Assembly (NCBI GenBank): GCA_025266875.1
Contig: JALLLT010000029.1
Coordinates: 434,001 to 498,000 of the forward strand
Reading direction: 5' to 3'
Source of the DNA: Fennellomyces sp. T-0311
Taxonomy: Eukaryota > Mucoromycota > Mucoromycetes > Mucorales > Lichtheimiaceae
Length of the DNA stretch: 64,000 bases
Positions within the stretch are counted from its first letter, which is position 1. Each line of letters begins with the position of its first letter. The notes under the pieces are model-generated. The model ran no database searches, was not told the DNA's origin, and saw nothing but the letters and a program-made list of their open reading frames with translations. The position numbers and the translations under genes are program-made. Below are positions 10,539-22,066 of this stretch, piece after piece.

Positions 10539-11102
10539 TTATGAGGACAAGGTGGTGAGATCGATCAGCTCGAACTTTCTCGGCTTGGGAAGGGATGCAG
10601 GGATAGGTAACGCGTCGTTGCGGTCAAACACGACGCCAACGAAGCGCCGTTTCGGATGCTGAGGGTCTTTGTAGAACTGGACGTAGCCGCCTTCCAGCGC
10701 ATACAGTGTGTGGTCCTTGCCCATGCCGACCTAGCCGCAACCTGTTAGTGCCACTCTATGCCCACTTTTTGCTTGTCTCACATTGTCGCCGGCGTGGAAT
10801 CGCGTTCCACGCTGTCGCACGATAATGTTGCCAGGAACAACTTCCTGACCGCCAAACTTCTTTACGCCCAATCGTCGACCTGCTGAATCTCTGCCGTTGC
10901 GTGTTGAACCTCCTGACTTTTTACTGGCCCATCGAACTTGCATCAGTTCTGACAACGCATGTGAGTTACTATGGTTACCGAAATCCAGCATTAACATTGA
11001 CACAAGCTTACCAGCAGCATTGAATGCTGGACGAGATGAAGAAGGACATTGCTTAAGGGCTTGTGAGCCGAATTGCGTAAACGATCGATTCAGCATGGAC
11101 AT
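10539..11102 (-). CDS. MRPL27: Mitochondrial large ribosomal subunit protein bL27m
   Basis: Structural protein of the mitochondrial 50S-type subunit, near the peptidyl-transferase centre. Three exons (11102-11012, 10948-10782, 10730-10539) give 149 aa. The N-terminal ~35 residues ([19 protein letters not shown]) are basic and Ser-rich, like a mitochondrial presequence. The bL27 core follows: [61 protein letters not shown]. Exon 2 ends at GDN and exon 3 opens with VGMGKD in phase 0. Introns are 63 and 51 nt. The name follows the bacterial bL27; in budding yeast the homologue is called MRP7. It is close to, and on the same strand as, the C2H2 gene. Confidence 0.93.
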
Positions 11103-11464
11103 TTGTTATGGAACCAGCCTGTAAAACCCAACTCTGTGCCCAAAACATTTTGACGTGACTTTTCGCCTGAACTCCAACCTTCCTGTTTTAGCTTATTGGC
11201 TTCTTTTGGATATACCAACTTTAATCGAGAGCCGCTACTGCAAGTGGATATAACCATACAGCCATTCTATTGAATCCAGATTTTCATGTAATTAACTTAC
11301 GCAGCATGTCTGTATTTCGATATGCCTATATCTACCATCGGTCCATGCTGCGTCGAATAAGCCTTATCCTCTCCACACCAAGCGTTGATCGTCTGCTTTT
11401 CTACATGCATCGCCCGTATCAGCCAGATAAATAGAAGCCTGGTAAGCTATTTTCAGATCGTCAC

Positions 11465-11837
11465 CTCGCAGGATTATGAGGTAGAAATGAAGCGACATAC
11501 GTAAAATTTTGCGATACCTACCAAAACGTTAAGGAAGTCCCTGGAAAGATTCGGTGTGTCACTCCCGAAACTCTAACCATCATTCTCAAAGCTGCCATGT
11601 CGCTTCAAACCTCGATGTACATATCTGTTCCGATATAGTCCGTGCATACTGCAATTTGTCCAAACATACCTATCGAAACAGATATGTACATCGAGGTTTG
11701 AAGCGACATGGCAGCTTTGAGAATGATGATTAGAGTTTCGAGAGTGACACACCGAATCTTTCCAAGGACTTCCTTAACGTTTTGGTGGGTATCGCAAAAT
11801 TTTATGTGTGCCATTTCACTCCTACTGCAATCCTCGC
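11465..11837. repeat. Large near-perfect palindrome, ~165-bp arms with ~47-bp spacer
   Basis: The sequence from about 11465 to 11629 is repeated in reverse complement at about 11677-11837. The inner 130 bp match with only a handful of differences; the outer ~30 bp are more diverged. The spacer (11630-11676) is unique. No long ORF crosses it and no clear target duplication flanks it. A transcript would fold into a long hairpin. Confidence 0.85.
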
Positions 11838-12875
11838 TTAGTTTTTAAAACAATGTCAGTTATGCTTGAAAGTTCTGTTGGATTATTGGTCGAACATAAG
11901 ATGGTCCTTCAAGTCATCATCATTCAACAGTACTAGGTTTCAAATTAAACATTTTCCTCATATTGCTCTTATCTGTATTTGCTACATCGATGTTTTAAAC
12001 GAAAACATATGCATTATATTGTACTCGCGAAGCGTCACCTTTCGGTATTATGTTACAGAGATTGCGTATTAACAAGGAAGAAACTCTGATAAACTAAATT
12101 TTAAAAGATGGAATATCGGCCGCAAAAGTAATGCAGACGCGTGTAGCAGGTCGCAAAATCTGAAAAGTGAGTAGCAGACTACTACGTTCCCCAACATGTT
12201 CATGTACACAGGGATGTAAAGATATGCGATGTGCTTATAAGCTAAATACGGGAGTATCGGGCACATTACAGCCAGGTGGACATATATGCCCTGTACAAAT
12301 TAAATATTACGATTGTAGGATGAGTAATACAGTATGACTGATCATGGCTTACCAAAATCGTACGATCGGTTATGGTACGGAAATGGGCCTGTGGAGTGGA
12401 TGTGAAACGCAAATGATCGGACATGCCTTCACAATGAAGGATTACATATTTCAGAAAAAGATTTGATGGAAGACTCTCGATGATGAAATGATAAATGGAG
12501 AGGAAACGTCATTAAGCGTTGTGCCTGTGAATAACGGCACTTACGCGATATTATTTTCATGTAATCAAATATATTAACATGGACAGTAAATATTGACAGT
12601 AGTAATGTGCCACCGGCTAACAACCGTATTACCCAGGGAGCAGTTATTACAGCTTAGAAACATCCGAAAATATTTGCTCACGGTTTTTCTGCTTATGGCA
12701 GTACGTGGGGTTTCCCAAGGATATTGATGTGATCGTAGTACACGTAAATTATATGAAAACACAACTCCAGAGACATCCAGGAACGCCTGTCAAAAGAATT
12801 CCATTCATTCTGGTAAAGAAGTGAGTCGATCGTTTGCCGCTGTCAAAACTATGGATAATCGGCATCTAGCAACAG

Positions 12876-12883
12876 TATAAATA
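12876..12883 (+). promoter_or_regulatory. TATA box of lipase gene 1
   Basis: TATAAATA lies 67 nt before the ATG at 12950, in a leader rich in A and pyrimidines. The second lipase gene has a similar box 57 nt before its start, which supports a shared promoter layout. Confidence 0.6.
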
Positions 12884-12949
12884 TGCTTTGGAAGATTCAG
12901 ATAAAAAACTACAAAAACAAGACAGTAAATTTTCTCTCCCTCCACAGTT

Positions 12950-14398
12950 ATGAAGCTAACCGGTTTGCTCACACTTGTACTACCATTCGCGGCCGCCCTG
13001 CCCGCTTTAATTGAACGACAAGGCTTTGACCCCGTCGCTACTGGTGTCGAAGAAAATGGTCCTCTTCCAAACGGAACCAAGACTATCGAAGGTGTTGCCG
13101 TTGATATTGATGAATATCCTGAATCAGTGGAATCAGCACTCAATGGTACTCGTGCTGAAGTCATGAGCGTTCCAGTTCGCGATGCGACAGCAGCTGAAAT
13201 TGAGGAACTGGAATTTTATACTGCTCTTTCCGCCAATGTCTATTGTTCAGCCGTGGTCCCTGGAGGCAATTGGATCTGTCCTCATTGCAGCAAGACAAGA
13301 CATCTTGACGTTGTTGAGACCTTTAGCACGCTTGTTTATGACACCAATGCATTGGTTGCACGTGATGACAATGAGCAGGTGATTTACGTCGTATTCCGAG
13401 GTAATTTGCAAGTATAATGTACTACGGCAGGAAAGCTTATTTATTCTTTAATTAGGATCTGCGTCTCTTAACAACTGGCTTGCAGTGAGTACAAAGTGAC
13501 ATAATAATTAAGTATGTGGAGGAACTGACATTTGTTATATCTTCAGAATATGAATGTAATCCTCACCAATTATCGTGGAGCTACCGGAGCAAGAGTTCAT
13601 GCCGGTTTTTGGAACAGCTATGAAGATGTCCAATCACGTCTCATGTCCGTCGTGAGAAGCCAACACAACAGCAACCCTAACTACAAGATTGCTGTTACCG
13701 GGTAATTATTCTTTCTTTTCCTCGCGTTTCTTTTGTGTTACTCAACGAAATTGATAGACATTCGCTTGGCGGTGCTTTGGCTGTTTTCCACGCCTTGGAC
13801 CTGTACCAAAACGGTATCACAAACGTTGAACTCTTCACTCAAGGTATATTTTCCCACGAAAAAGCAATGTTCCTTTTTTTTTTCCAGTTCTGGCGCATTG
13901 GAAGTGGCTAATCGTAGGCGCTAGGTCAACCACGTGTTGGAAACAGAGCATTTGCCAACTACGTTATTGGCACCAATATCCCTTACAAGCGAGCAGTTAA
14001 TGAGCGTGATGGTAGAGTTTCATATATCGGTGGCGTTCTGAAGAAGCAAATTATCTTAAAACACGTTACACTGTATAGTTGTTCCACACGTTCCCGGTAC
14101 ACTCTCAGGATATATTCATGCGGGTGAAGAGTACTGGGATACTCTTATCGGTAGTCGTGTCCGTAAGTGCTCAACGTTAACTATATCAATACTAGTAACA
14201 GTACTAACCTGATTAAATATGCTACAGAGGTCTGCCGTAACGGTCTTGAGACTGATGACTGCGCAAACTCCATTGCACCCTTTACCAGTTTTACGGATCA
14301 TACCAGGTACAAGCCAAGTTTTGGGTGAACAACCGGGGCTAACGGCTTATGTCTTTGATAGCTACTTTGGTATGACTGTGGGTCTTTGCCTTCTTTAA
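12950..14398 (+). CDS. Secreted class 3 triacylglycerol lipase, copy 1
   Basis: Secreted lipase of the Rhizopus/Rhizomucor type, which hydrolyses triglycerides outside the cell. Eight exons (12950-13400, 13456-13484, 13547-13701, 13758-13843, 13925-14011, 14079-14162, 14228-14306, 14362-14398) join in frame to 335 aa. A signal peptide (MKLTGLLTLVLPFAAALPA) and a propeptide come first. The core has VYVVFRG (oxyanion region), VTGHSLGGALA with the nucleophile Ser, GQPRVGNRAFANYV, NERD-VVPHVPG with the catalytic Asp, and TDHTSYFG with the catalytic His. Cysteines at the family's disulphide places (VYCSAV...WICPHC, VCRNG...DDCANS) are kept. All triad residues are present, so it should be active. 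It is the upstream member of a tandem pair. Confidence 0.93.
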
Positions 14399-15445
14399 GC
14401 TAGAGATCGCTGAGCGATTTTACAGCTGTGCTTTGCTGCGGGATACATCCTCTTCGGCTGCACCTGATTTACTTTCGAACCTGACATCAACAAAATACTA
14501 TACTTTATCAAATAAACTATGTATCCTTACCGTTTTTGAGTAGCTTTTGCATTGTTAACACTTTTACACCAGTTCGTTCCTGAAGCTAACTTGTATTTGC
14601 ACTAGTGCTTTTCTTCACATGCTTCAACAAACGGCTCCGAGTAAGTTTTCTGTTGTTAGTCATGACATTTGAAAGTATATCGGACCATAATTGTTCGTTC
14701 ACTCGGGTTTACAATGTGAAACACCCTACTTTTTTCCATTTACAACTATTTGTATAATTATCATTTGTAAGGAGACTGAAGTCAGTGAGAAGAACTGTCT
14801 ATAATTATACAGATATGAACTAGTACAACGTGAATCCAGGTGATGTCAGTGGATCAACTTCCGTTTAGCAGATAGCATATTTGGGTTATATGGACTCATT
14901 TGGTTAAGATCGCCTGTGATGGGCCGTAGAAAAATGAGAATCTGATTGTAGTACGTTTTTCTGAGACCAAAAAGATTGTATCTTTATTTTCTATCCGATA
15001 ATGTAAGGAATATTGCTACAATGGGACATTGGAACATCCAGAATAATTCCGATCATGTTCATGGTTCCACCAAAATTGCGGGGCAATTGAATGAAAAACA
15101 GCACAGTATGTTACATCAAGCCGTCCAATTGAGGCAACTTGATGTTACATTATTAATCAACAGCCACAATTCAGCCGTTAGCTATGAGAACGTCTTGTTT
15201 TTTCAAGTGGTATTATCGATGATGTTTACGAGAAGTGCCAAGTTTCTTACCCACGTCTTTCTAATTTAGCACTTAGCTGTCCAATTCAGGTACAGTGTTA
15301 CACACATACAGTCGATTACGCTTACTACTTAGCAGAACATCAAGCTGTCAACAGCTTGGATGTAATATCTACCGGCCAAAATATATAAGGAGACAGCATT
15401 GAATGGAGTTTTTTTATTCATCATCAGCTCTATAGAACTAAAATA
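14399..15445. other. Spacer between the two lipase genes
   Basis: No gene recognised. A 97-codon frame at 14976-15269 has no motifs and no splice support. The lipase 2 promoter is at the right end. The short stretch CATCAAG...CTTGATG (15115-15146) is a small inverted repeat. Confidence 0.45.
15382..15389 (+). promoter_or_regulatory. TATA box of lipase gene 2
   Basis: TATATAAG lies 57 nt upstream of the ATG at 15446, in the same relative place as the box of lipase gene 1. Confidence 0.6.
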
Positions 15446-16966
15446 ATGAAGATTTTATTCCCGTTGACAATCCTTACTGCTTTCATGCTTCCTCTTGCAT
15501 CAACATTTCCATTGGCTCACCAGAGACGTCAGACCGAAGAAAGTGCTGAGGCTGAAGCTATCGAAACAAACGGTCCACTTCCGAAGGGTACCAAGACAGT
15601 GTTCGGCATGGCATTGAATGCCACAGACTACCCCGAAACGGTCGAAGCTGCACTCAATGGAACACGCATCGAAACTTTGGCCGCGACACGCGACGCAACA
15701 GCTGCTGAGATTGAAGAGCTCACCTTTTATTCTGCGCTTTCGGCCAATGTGTATTGCCCTGCCGTAGCTCCTGGTACGTTATAATTGCTCTTATCGATGT
15801 GATGTGACTAAAACTAATCATTGGCTTTATAGGTGGCCTTTGGGTATGCCCTAACTGCGGACTGACACGTCATCTCGAAATTGTCGATACTTTCAACACT
15901 CTCGTTACTGATATGAACGGATTAATTGCACGTGATGATTCTGAAAAGACCATCATCGTTGTTTTCCGAGGTACGTACGCTTGTGACTATCATATCCAAT
16001 TGTTTATTGACATGTCACGATTATTGGCATTACTAAGGCTCGGTCTCACTCAACAACTGGATTGCTGTAAGTTTTCTCCCATAAACTTACACTTGAATGC
16101 CCGATGAATAACATGTGCACAATCATTCATTAATAGGATTTGACCGCTGTATGGGTCACGTATCCTTCGGTACCTCTTGCATATGTTCATGGCGGATTTT
16201 TGGGTGCCTGGGAAGAAGTCAGCACGCAAGTCGTTCGAACAGTGAAAAGCCAATTGAGTTCTCATCCAGGCTACAAAGTCGTGATTACTGGGTAAGTTAG
16301 TTAAACTTATTTCCTCAGGCACCTATGTAACCTGGTTGAAATAGTCATTCCCTTGGTGGTGCCGTTGCTGTGCTTAGTGCTTTGGAGTTTTACCGAGATG
16401 GAATCACCAATTTGGCTCTTTATACTCAAGGTAATTATAAGCTCTTTTAACATTAAAAACGGAATGTTAACATATCAGCTACCTTTTATTAGGTCAACCT
16501 CGCGTCGGTAACCGTGCCTTTGCTAATCATATTGTCAGTACCGGTATCCAGTATAAGCGTTCTGTTCATTCGCGAGATCGTAAGCACTGACAACAAACTG
16601 TATTCCTCATCATATATTAACTTACTGAGCTACGATAGTTGTGCCCCATGTCCCTGACAGTTTGCTTGGGTACTCTCATGCTGGTGAGGAGTACTGGGAG
16701 GTTCCTCTTGGCAACCGCGTCCGTAAGTTGAAAGCACTCTACCATTTAAGAGTAGGAAATGTTAAATTAATAATGAAAATACACACAGAGGTTTGCCGAA
16801 ACGGCATTGAGACTTCCGACTGCGCCAATTCCATTGCACCTTTTACCAGCTTCCTGGATCATACCACGTAAGTCATAGTAAAGAAACAGTACAAAAAGGT
16901 CATTCATAAACTCAGGGCTTCACATATAATAGATACTTTGGTATGAGCACCGGTATTTGCTTGTAA
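15446..16966 (+). CDS. Secreted class 3 triacylglycerol lipase, copy 2
   Basis: Tandem paralogue of the gene 1.05 kb upstream. Nine exons (15446-15773, 15833-15970, 16038-16066, 16137-16291, 16345-16430, 16493-16579, 16639-16722, 16789-16867, 16933-16966) give 339 aa. It has a signal peptide (MKILFPLTILTAFMLPLAST), a propeptide with a dibasic RR site, then VVFRG, ITGHSLGGAVA with the nucleophile Ser, GQPRVGNRAF, SRD-LVPHVPD with the Asp and LDHTTYFG with the His. Seven introns sit at the same codons and phases as in copy 1. One extra intron (15774-15832) interrupts the GGLW motif, where copy 1 is continuous. Active-site residues are intact. The proteins differ most before the core and in the lid region, so substrate range may differ. 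Confidence 0.93.
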
Positions 16967-19026
16967 AAGTTAGGGCTATATTACAGGAAATAAAACTACT
17001 GGATAGTTATGTACTTCGCATTATTAAGTGTACCCTTTGAATTATTTGTGATATTTATCATGATCTAGCAAAGATTATTACAATGGATACTTCATTTTTC
17101 TCTACTAAGGCATGAAATATGGCATGTTGTTCGGTGTGCTTTGGAATTACAATACACCATATATCGTAGTTGGAAATTTCCGCGAGATCAATATGGATAT
17201 CAGAGCTCGGTCGAAAGATTTCCTGTGCCAGCTCATAATATATTTTCTTCATTTAATTTTTCGCTTCGTGTCGTTTTGTTCTCTGACCATTTTAAACATT
17301 TACCGCTGGGTGACATCCCTATTTCCGAAGTTTTTTTTAGTAGCCCATTTCTACCACAACGGCCTACTGTTTTTGGTCATAATTCAATCTTACAGAATTG
17401 CTAGCACTATAATGTCAGCGATTTCGTAACATTCCCGGTTTGGACTAACAAGCTCAAAAATTTAAACTTCAATTGTATGACGTTTAAAAGCTAAAAAACC
17501 AGAAAGCAGCTTCTCGTCAAAGTACCCTGCTTTATCTATAGCCAGCGCTATCATGTGATAACACCATCAGATTCGCCATTAAAGTATCTCCAGATTATAT
17601 TGGTACGTCAGGGAGATCCGATTTATGCGCAGATCAAATTTTATTCCAAGCTAAAGCCTACAAAGATCGCGTTATAAGTCAACGGTCTGTAATTTTTTGA
17701 TTTATACCGCTCCTATCAATAACTTTCCATTAGTACTACTGAATACAACAGCCGAAACAAGCTCTCATCTAGTTCAATTTTTTTTATACATCGGAAAAGG
17801 TGAAGTTAATACTTTCCTAATAGAGTTTTTCTGTGTTTGTGGTTTAACTGACTCGTAGATTCACTGGATCCACCGTTAAATTCTCAATAAACGATACTAA
17901 TACGCTTAGGGCATCTGGTTGCTACATTAGATTCCATTTAACAAGAAAGGCTATCTATATAATTCACTAGACAAAGTAGAGTTTTATTTGATGACATTTT
18001 TTATGAACGCGCGCTGATCTAAGATATATGTTTCCCTAAGGCACTAGTCTATAGTTCTCCACTTTTCGAATTTTCATATCATGTGCTCTTGCTCTGAAAC
18101 TCCATTTTGTGTGCTACTCACCTTTGGCTTTTTTCCATTTCAAATGTTTCGGCCTACTCTCACGTAGCATTAGCTGATAAATATCTTTAAATAATAATTG
18201 GATCCCTCATTGAGTTAATTACTATAAACTCAACGGTTCCATAACGCGAGTGTTTTGAAGCACCTATGCAAAATTAAAAACACGATAGTACTACTCGTAA
18301 GCGCCTTGTAAATTTTGCTTAAAAGCGAAAAATTGCTATAAAGCGTACTATTACATTTTGGGGGTCCCAATCGTTGGTTGAGCTAGGAGACATGATTAAA
18401 GTTTCTGGTGGAACCCAGAGACACCCCAATACCAGGAACGCAACATGTAGATGTGTTTACGTCAGATCGACTTGTTTCCTGGTAGAGAAAGCTATATTTA
18501 TGGGTATAGTGACCTGCAATAGCAGTTTGCTATTTTCGGTCTAGCTTAACAGTGAGAAGCAAGGGGAGGGCATGTAGGATGATGATCTAGAATTTTTCTA
18601 TTTAGTACTATCCTCGGTCGGTTTACCAAGAGTCCAATAAGAGCCGTTCGAAAGTCATAATATAGGTATTGATTACATAGTGCGCAAATAGATAGGTAGT
18701 TCGGCGAAAGCATTAATTGATAGAAGTAACGTCAATAACTAGATTTCGCTACATAAGCTACTATGTGCTTTTGCAGGACACATAAGCTCAGTAAGGAGTA
18801 AATCTGCTCTACCGTAAGAAAATACTTCACACGGTCTGAGATGCCGTATGGGGTAGCTTTCAGATTTTATTCCTATAGTAAGAAAATATATATCGTTACA
18901 TAATCATCAAGAATATAAGTATATGTATATATATGCTAACTTGAGAGACCTTTCATTTAAAAATGTAGGGATATATTGCATGAGTCAGGTACAGAATGAC
19001 CTGCTGATGATTAGATCAAGTATAGT
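16967..19026. other. Intergenic region, about 2 kb, no gene seen
   Basis: AT-rich sequence with scattered short open frames (for example 17112-17429) that share no motif with known families. No tRNA, no clear inverted repeat and no LTR is seen. The last 130 bp (AT-rich TATATGTATATATATGC near 18920) probably form the promoter of the transporter gene. Confidence 0.5.
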
Positions 19027-20381
19027 ATGGTATTGTTGCTGTTGTACCTACCTACCTACAAGTTAACATGCCGAATTCGTTCATTAATTGCAATAGTTAA
19101 TATACACCAGCTCTCTCTTCATAGTGGAGATCCTACGGAATCCGTAAAGGGTGAAGCGTTCGGTAATGAGATGCCATGCAACAATAAATACGTATTCCTG
19201 TCCAATCGTTTTCAGCAGCGTGTGTTCCTCGGAGCTGTCATAACTTGCGCCAACCAAATTTTGCCATCAAATTCGTTCTTTATGCTTGTTTTCACCTTTT
19301 GCGTTGCAGGAATATACGCTTGCTTCCTGACATGGGGCGTTGTTCAGGAACGGGTCAGCACCACACCATACGGTGACAGCGATGCTCCTGAAAAGTTCCG
19401 TTTCTTCATCTTTCTCAACCTGATCCAGTCCCTGATCGCCGCCATCGTGTCATTCATCTACATTAAAGCCAGCGGACGACATCTCAACATTACCTCCTCC
19501 CCACGATCGCTTTTCGTAAAATATGCCCAAGTCGCATTCACCAATTGCATAGGCTCACCATTCGGCTATGCAGCGTTAAAGCATATCGACTACCCCACAA
19601 TGATCCTCGGCAAATCGTGCAAACTGATCCCGGTTATGCTCATGAATCTGATTGTCTACCGGAGAAAGTTCCCACTCTACAAGTACGTTTGCGTCGGATT
19701 GATTACGCTTGGTGTTTCCATGTTTATGCTATACCACCCCGTTGAAGGCAACAAGAAGGCAGCGGCAGCCAATTCATTATGGGGATTGTTCCTGCTAGGC
19801 ACCAACTTGGCAATCGACGGACTGACCAATGCCACTCAGGACCAAATATTCCATGATTTCGGACAGCAAGTTAGTGGACAACACATGATGTTTTTTATGA
19901 ATGCAATTGGATCGCTTTACTCGACTGCTTTCCTTGTCCTGAATCCATACAATGACGAACTCAGTCAAGCTATCCGTTTCTGTCAAACTCATCCAGCTGT
20001 CATCCGCGATGTGCTGCTGTTTGGTCTCTGCGGTGCAATCGGTCAATGCTTTATCTTTTATACCCTCCAGCAGTACGGTAGTCTGCGCCTGGTCACAGTG
20101 ACAGTGACACGGAAACTCTTCACCATGCTGCTGAGTGTCTTTTGGTTCAACCATAGACTGACCTTGGGCCAATGGGTAGGCGTTGCCTTGGTGTTTACGG
20201 GTAAGAGAGTTGGGATGGGAATAGTTTGGTAACTTGGAGATTAACGGGTTGTGTCATAGCGATTGGTATCGAAGCGTACATCAAAAAGCTAGAGTCGGCT
20301 CGTCTAAAAAAAGTATTCAAGCAGAGCGAGAAGGATCAAGGACTAGCAGATATTCAAAAGCCATCCGAAAAAGTAGAATAG
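19027..20381 (+). CDS. HUT1: HUT1/SLC35B1-type nucleotide-sugar transporter
   Basis: Multi-pass ER/Golgi membrane transporter of the UAA family; members carry UDP-galactose or, in animals, ATP into the ER. Exon 1 (19027-20200) and exon 2 (20260-20381), joined over a 59-nt intron, give up to 431 aa. Family signatures are GIYACFLTWGVVQERVSTTPYG near the start of the conserved part, GYAALKHIDYPTMILGKSCKLIPVMLM, NLAIDGLTNATQDQ and VTVTRKLFTMLLSVFWF. Eight or more hydrophobic segments are visible. The C-terminus is lysine-rich and ends KPSEKVE, not a plain KKXX signal. Family members are about 340 aa, so the first ~80 residues may be leader sequence. A start at the ATG near 19280 (MLVFTFCVAG) is a good alternative. 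Confidence 0.88.
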
Positions 20382-20494
20382 ACTTCATAAACATATATAT
20401 CAATTTTCAACTTAAATCTGTCATAAAAAATATTAACTTGCACGGGATCCAAATTCATTGTTACTGGGTTGCCTCTTTAACTTAAAACCACACA

Positions 20495-21904
20495 ATGGTG
20501 AGCATACCCCCAATGACCATTGTCCATTGGACGCAGATCTTCTCTGCTCCTTTCCATGACGGTACGTTTTCTGAGTCTGCGCGACTGTCGCTTTTATTAA
20601 CCTTTATTCGTTAGTCTAGGTGTGGACCAGCATGTCACTTGTCCAAAACCTGATGATCTGGAAATGGATCTGAAAGATGATCAACCGTGGTGCACCATTA
20701 CCAACGATCGAAGCGAGCTGTCAGAAAAAGCAGCTGTTATATTCCATGCATCTGGTTATACTGATAAGGATACGCCTCCTGAACGATTTGAAGGACAACC
20801 TTGGATACTGTGGACCATGGAATCGCCCATGAACCCAGAACTTCGCAGAGATGAAGCAAAGATGCGTCAATTCGAATATCTCGGATCATATAATTTACAC
20901 AGTCGATTCATCTTTCCGTATTACTCGCCACGCATCATGACGCCCATGAATAACCCCCTTCCCGACAATTTTATGGCGACGAAAACAGGCGATGCTCCTA
21001 TCCTCTGGATTGCATCCAACTGCGAAGCATGGAGTGGACGACATCATTATGTTAAGGAACTCATGAAGTACATTAAGGTTGACAGCTACGGCAAGTGCGT
21101 CAAAACCAAGGACTTTCCTCAGGACAAACAGAGAAGCGACCTGATGCGTCAGTACAAATTCTATTTGGCGATTGAGAATTCAAATTGCGATGACTATGGT
21201 AACGGAGACAACATAGCAACCAATCAAAAACTAATCCATGTTTGGGGTTAGTTACCGAAAAGCTTTTTGATACTATATCAGCATCAACGGTCCCTATTGT
21301 GGACGGGCCCAAAGTGTATGATGCATTTATACCTACACCGCGGTCAGCCATTCGACTGGATGCCTATCCGGATCCTCGGGAACTTGCTGACTACATCAGT
21401 TATCTGGACAACAATGATACTGCATACATGGAGTACTTTGCCCATCGTCGGGATATTGACACAACACCACTCCAGGACCGAGTCAATCCTTCGTTTTATG
21501 GGAACTGGAGCAGCTGGGAACTGAACGACGACCGGGTCGCTTGGTGCAGCGTATGTCGTGGTGTGGCTCGATGGTGGCGTGCTCGTCATGATCCCTCCTA
21601 TCCAACACCAACTGACCAGGAGGATTATCTACGCACAGATTTATCATGTACCATAGGAAAATGGGACTACGTACGCAACGGCCCACCGTATATCCCCGAT
21701 TGGAAACCTACCATGCCTGATGAGTTTACTCGGCCATGGGTACAAAAGCGCTTGCCACTCTACAAAAACTCATCATCCATTGATCAAAGCATGTCTGTTC
21801 GGGGGATTTGGTCGATATATTTATTGCTATATGTGGCATTCTTCTCCTTTATTGCCGTTTTGATATATAAACGCCGTGGACATCGCGACAACAACCAGGC
21901 ATAA
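20495..21904 (+). CDS. GT10 alpha-1,3-fucosyltransferase with C-terminal membrane anchor
   Basis: Family GT10 glycosyltransferase, expected to transfer fucose from GDP-fucose to N-acetylglucosamine in glycans in the secretory pathway. Exons 20495-20561, 20620-21198 and 21252-21904 join to 432 aa. The diagnostic motif FYLAIENSNCDDYVTEKLFD (about residues 201-220) spans intron 2. FEGQPWILWTMESP and the later PIVDGP...FIPTPRSAI also fit the family. Known GT10 enzymes usually have a short N-terminal signal anchor. Here the N-terminus (MVSIPPMTIVHWTQIFSAPF) has none, and a clear hydrophobic span IWSIYLLLYVAFFSFIAVLI followed by KRR lies at about residues 397-418, near the end. That implies tail anchoring or a missed upstream exon. 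It directly follows the HUT1 gene on the same strand. Confidence 0.88.
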
Positions 21905-22066
21905 GAATCAAGTTAGACAGCTTTGGCTTTGTTCACGTTGCTATCTCCTCCTTGACCCCATTGTGTCTAAAATAGTCTTTATTTTTAGTGTAGAGCAGAG
22001 CGGAATCTTTCTTCCCCTGCTTTTTCTCTTCCTTTAACTTTTTTTCTTAATCGTCATTCTTCCCAA

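Larger units (their letters stand above)
11103..12949. other. Intergenic region, 1.85 kb, holding a long hairpin repeat
   Basis: Apart from the palindrome at 11465-11837 and the lipase TATA box at 12876, I see no gene. Open frames here (for example 11866-12072 and 12429-12762) are short, lack conserved motifs and have AT-driven composition. Confidence 0.5.

Noticed and set aside
14976..15269. 97-aa frame between the lipase genes
   Set aside because: Low-complexity AT-driven codons, no motif and no homology to either lipase.
17112..17429. 105-aa hydrophobic frame
   Set aside because: Phe/Ile/Leu-rich because of T-rich DNA; overlapping frames in the same DNA are equally long, and no start context or splice support exists.
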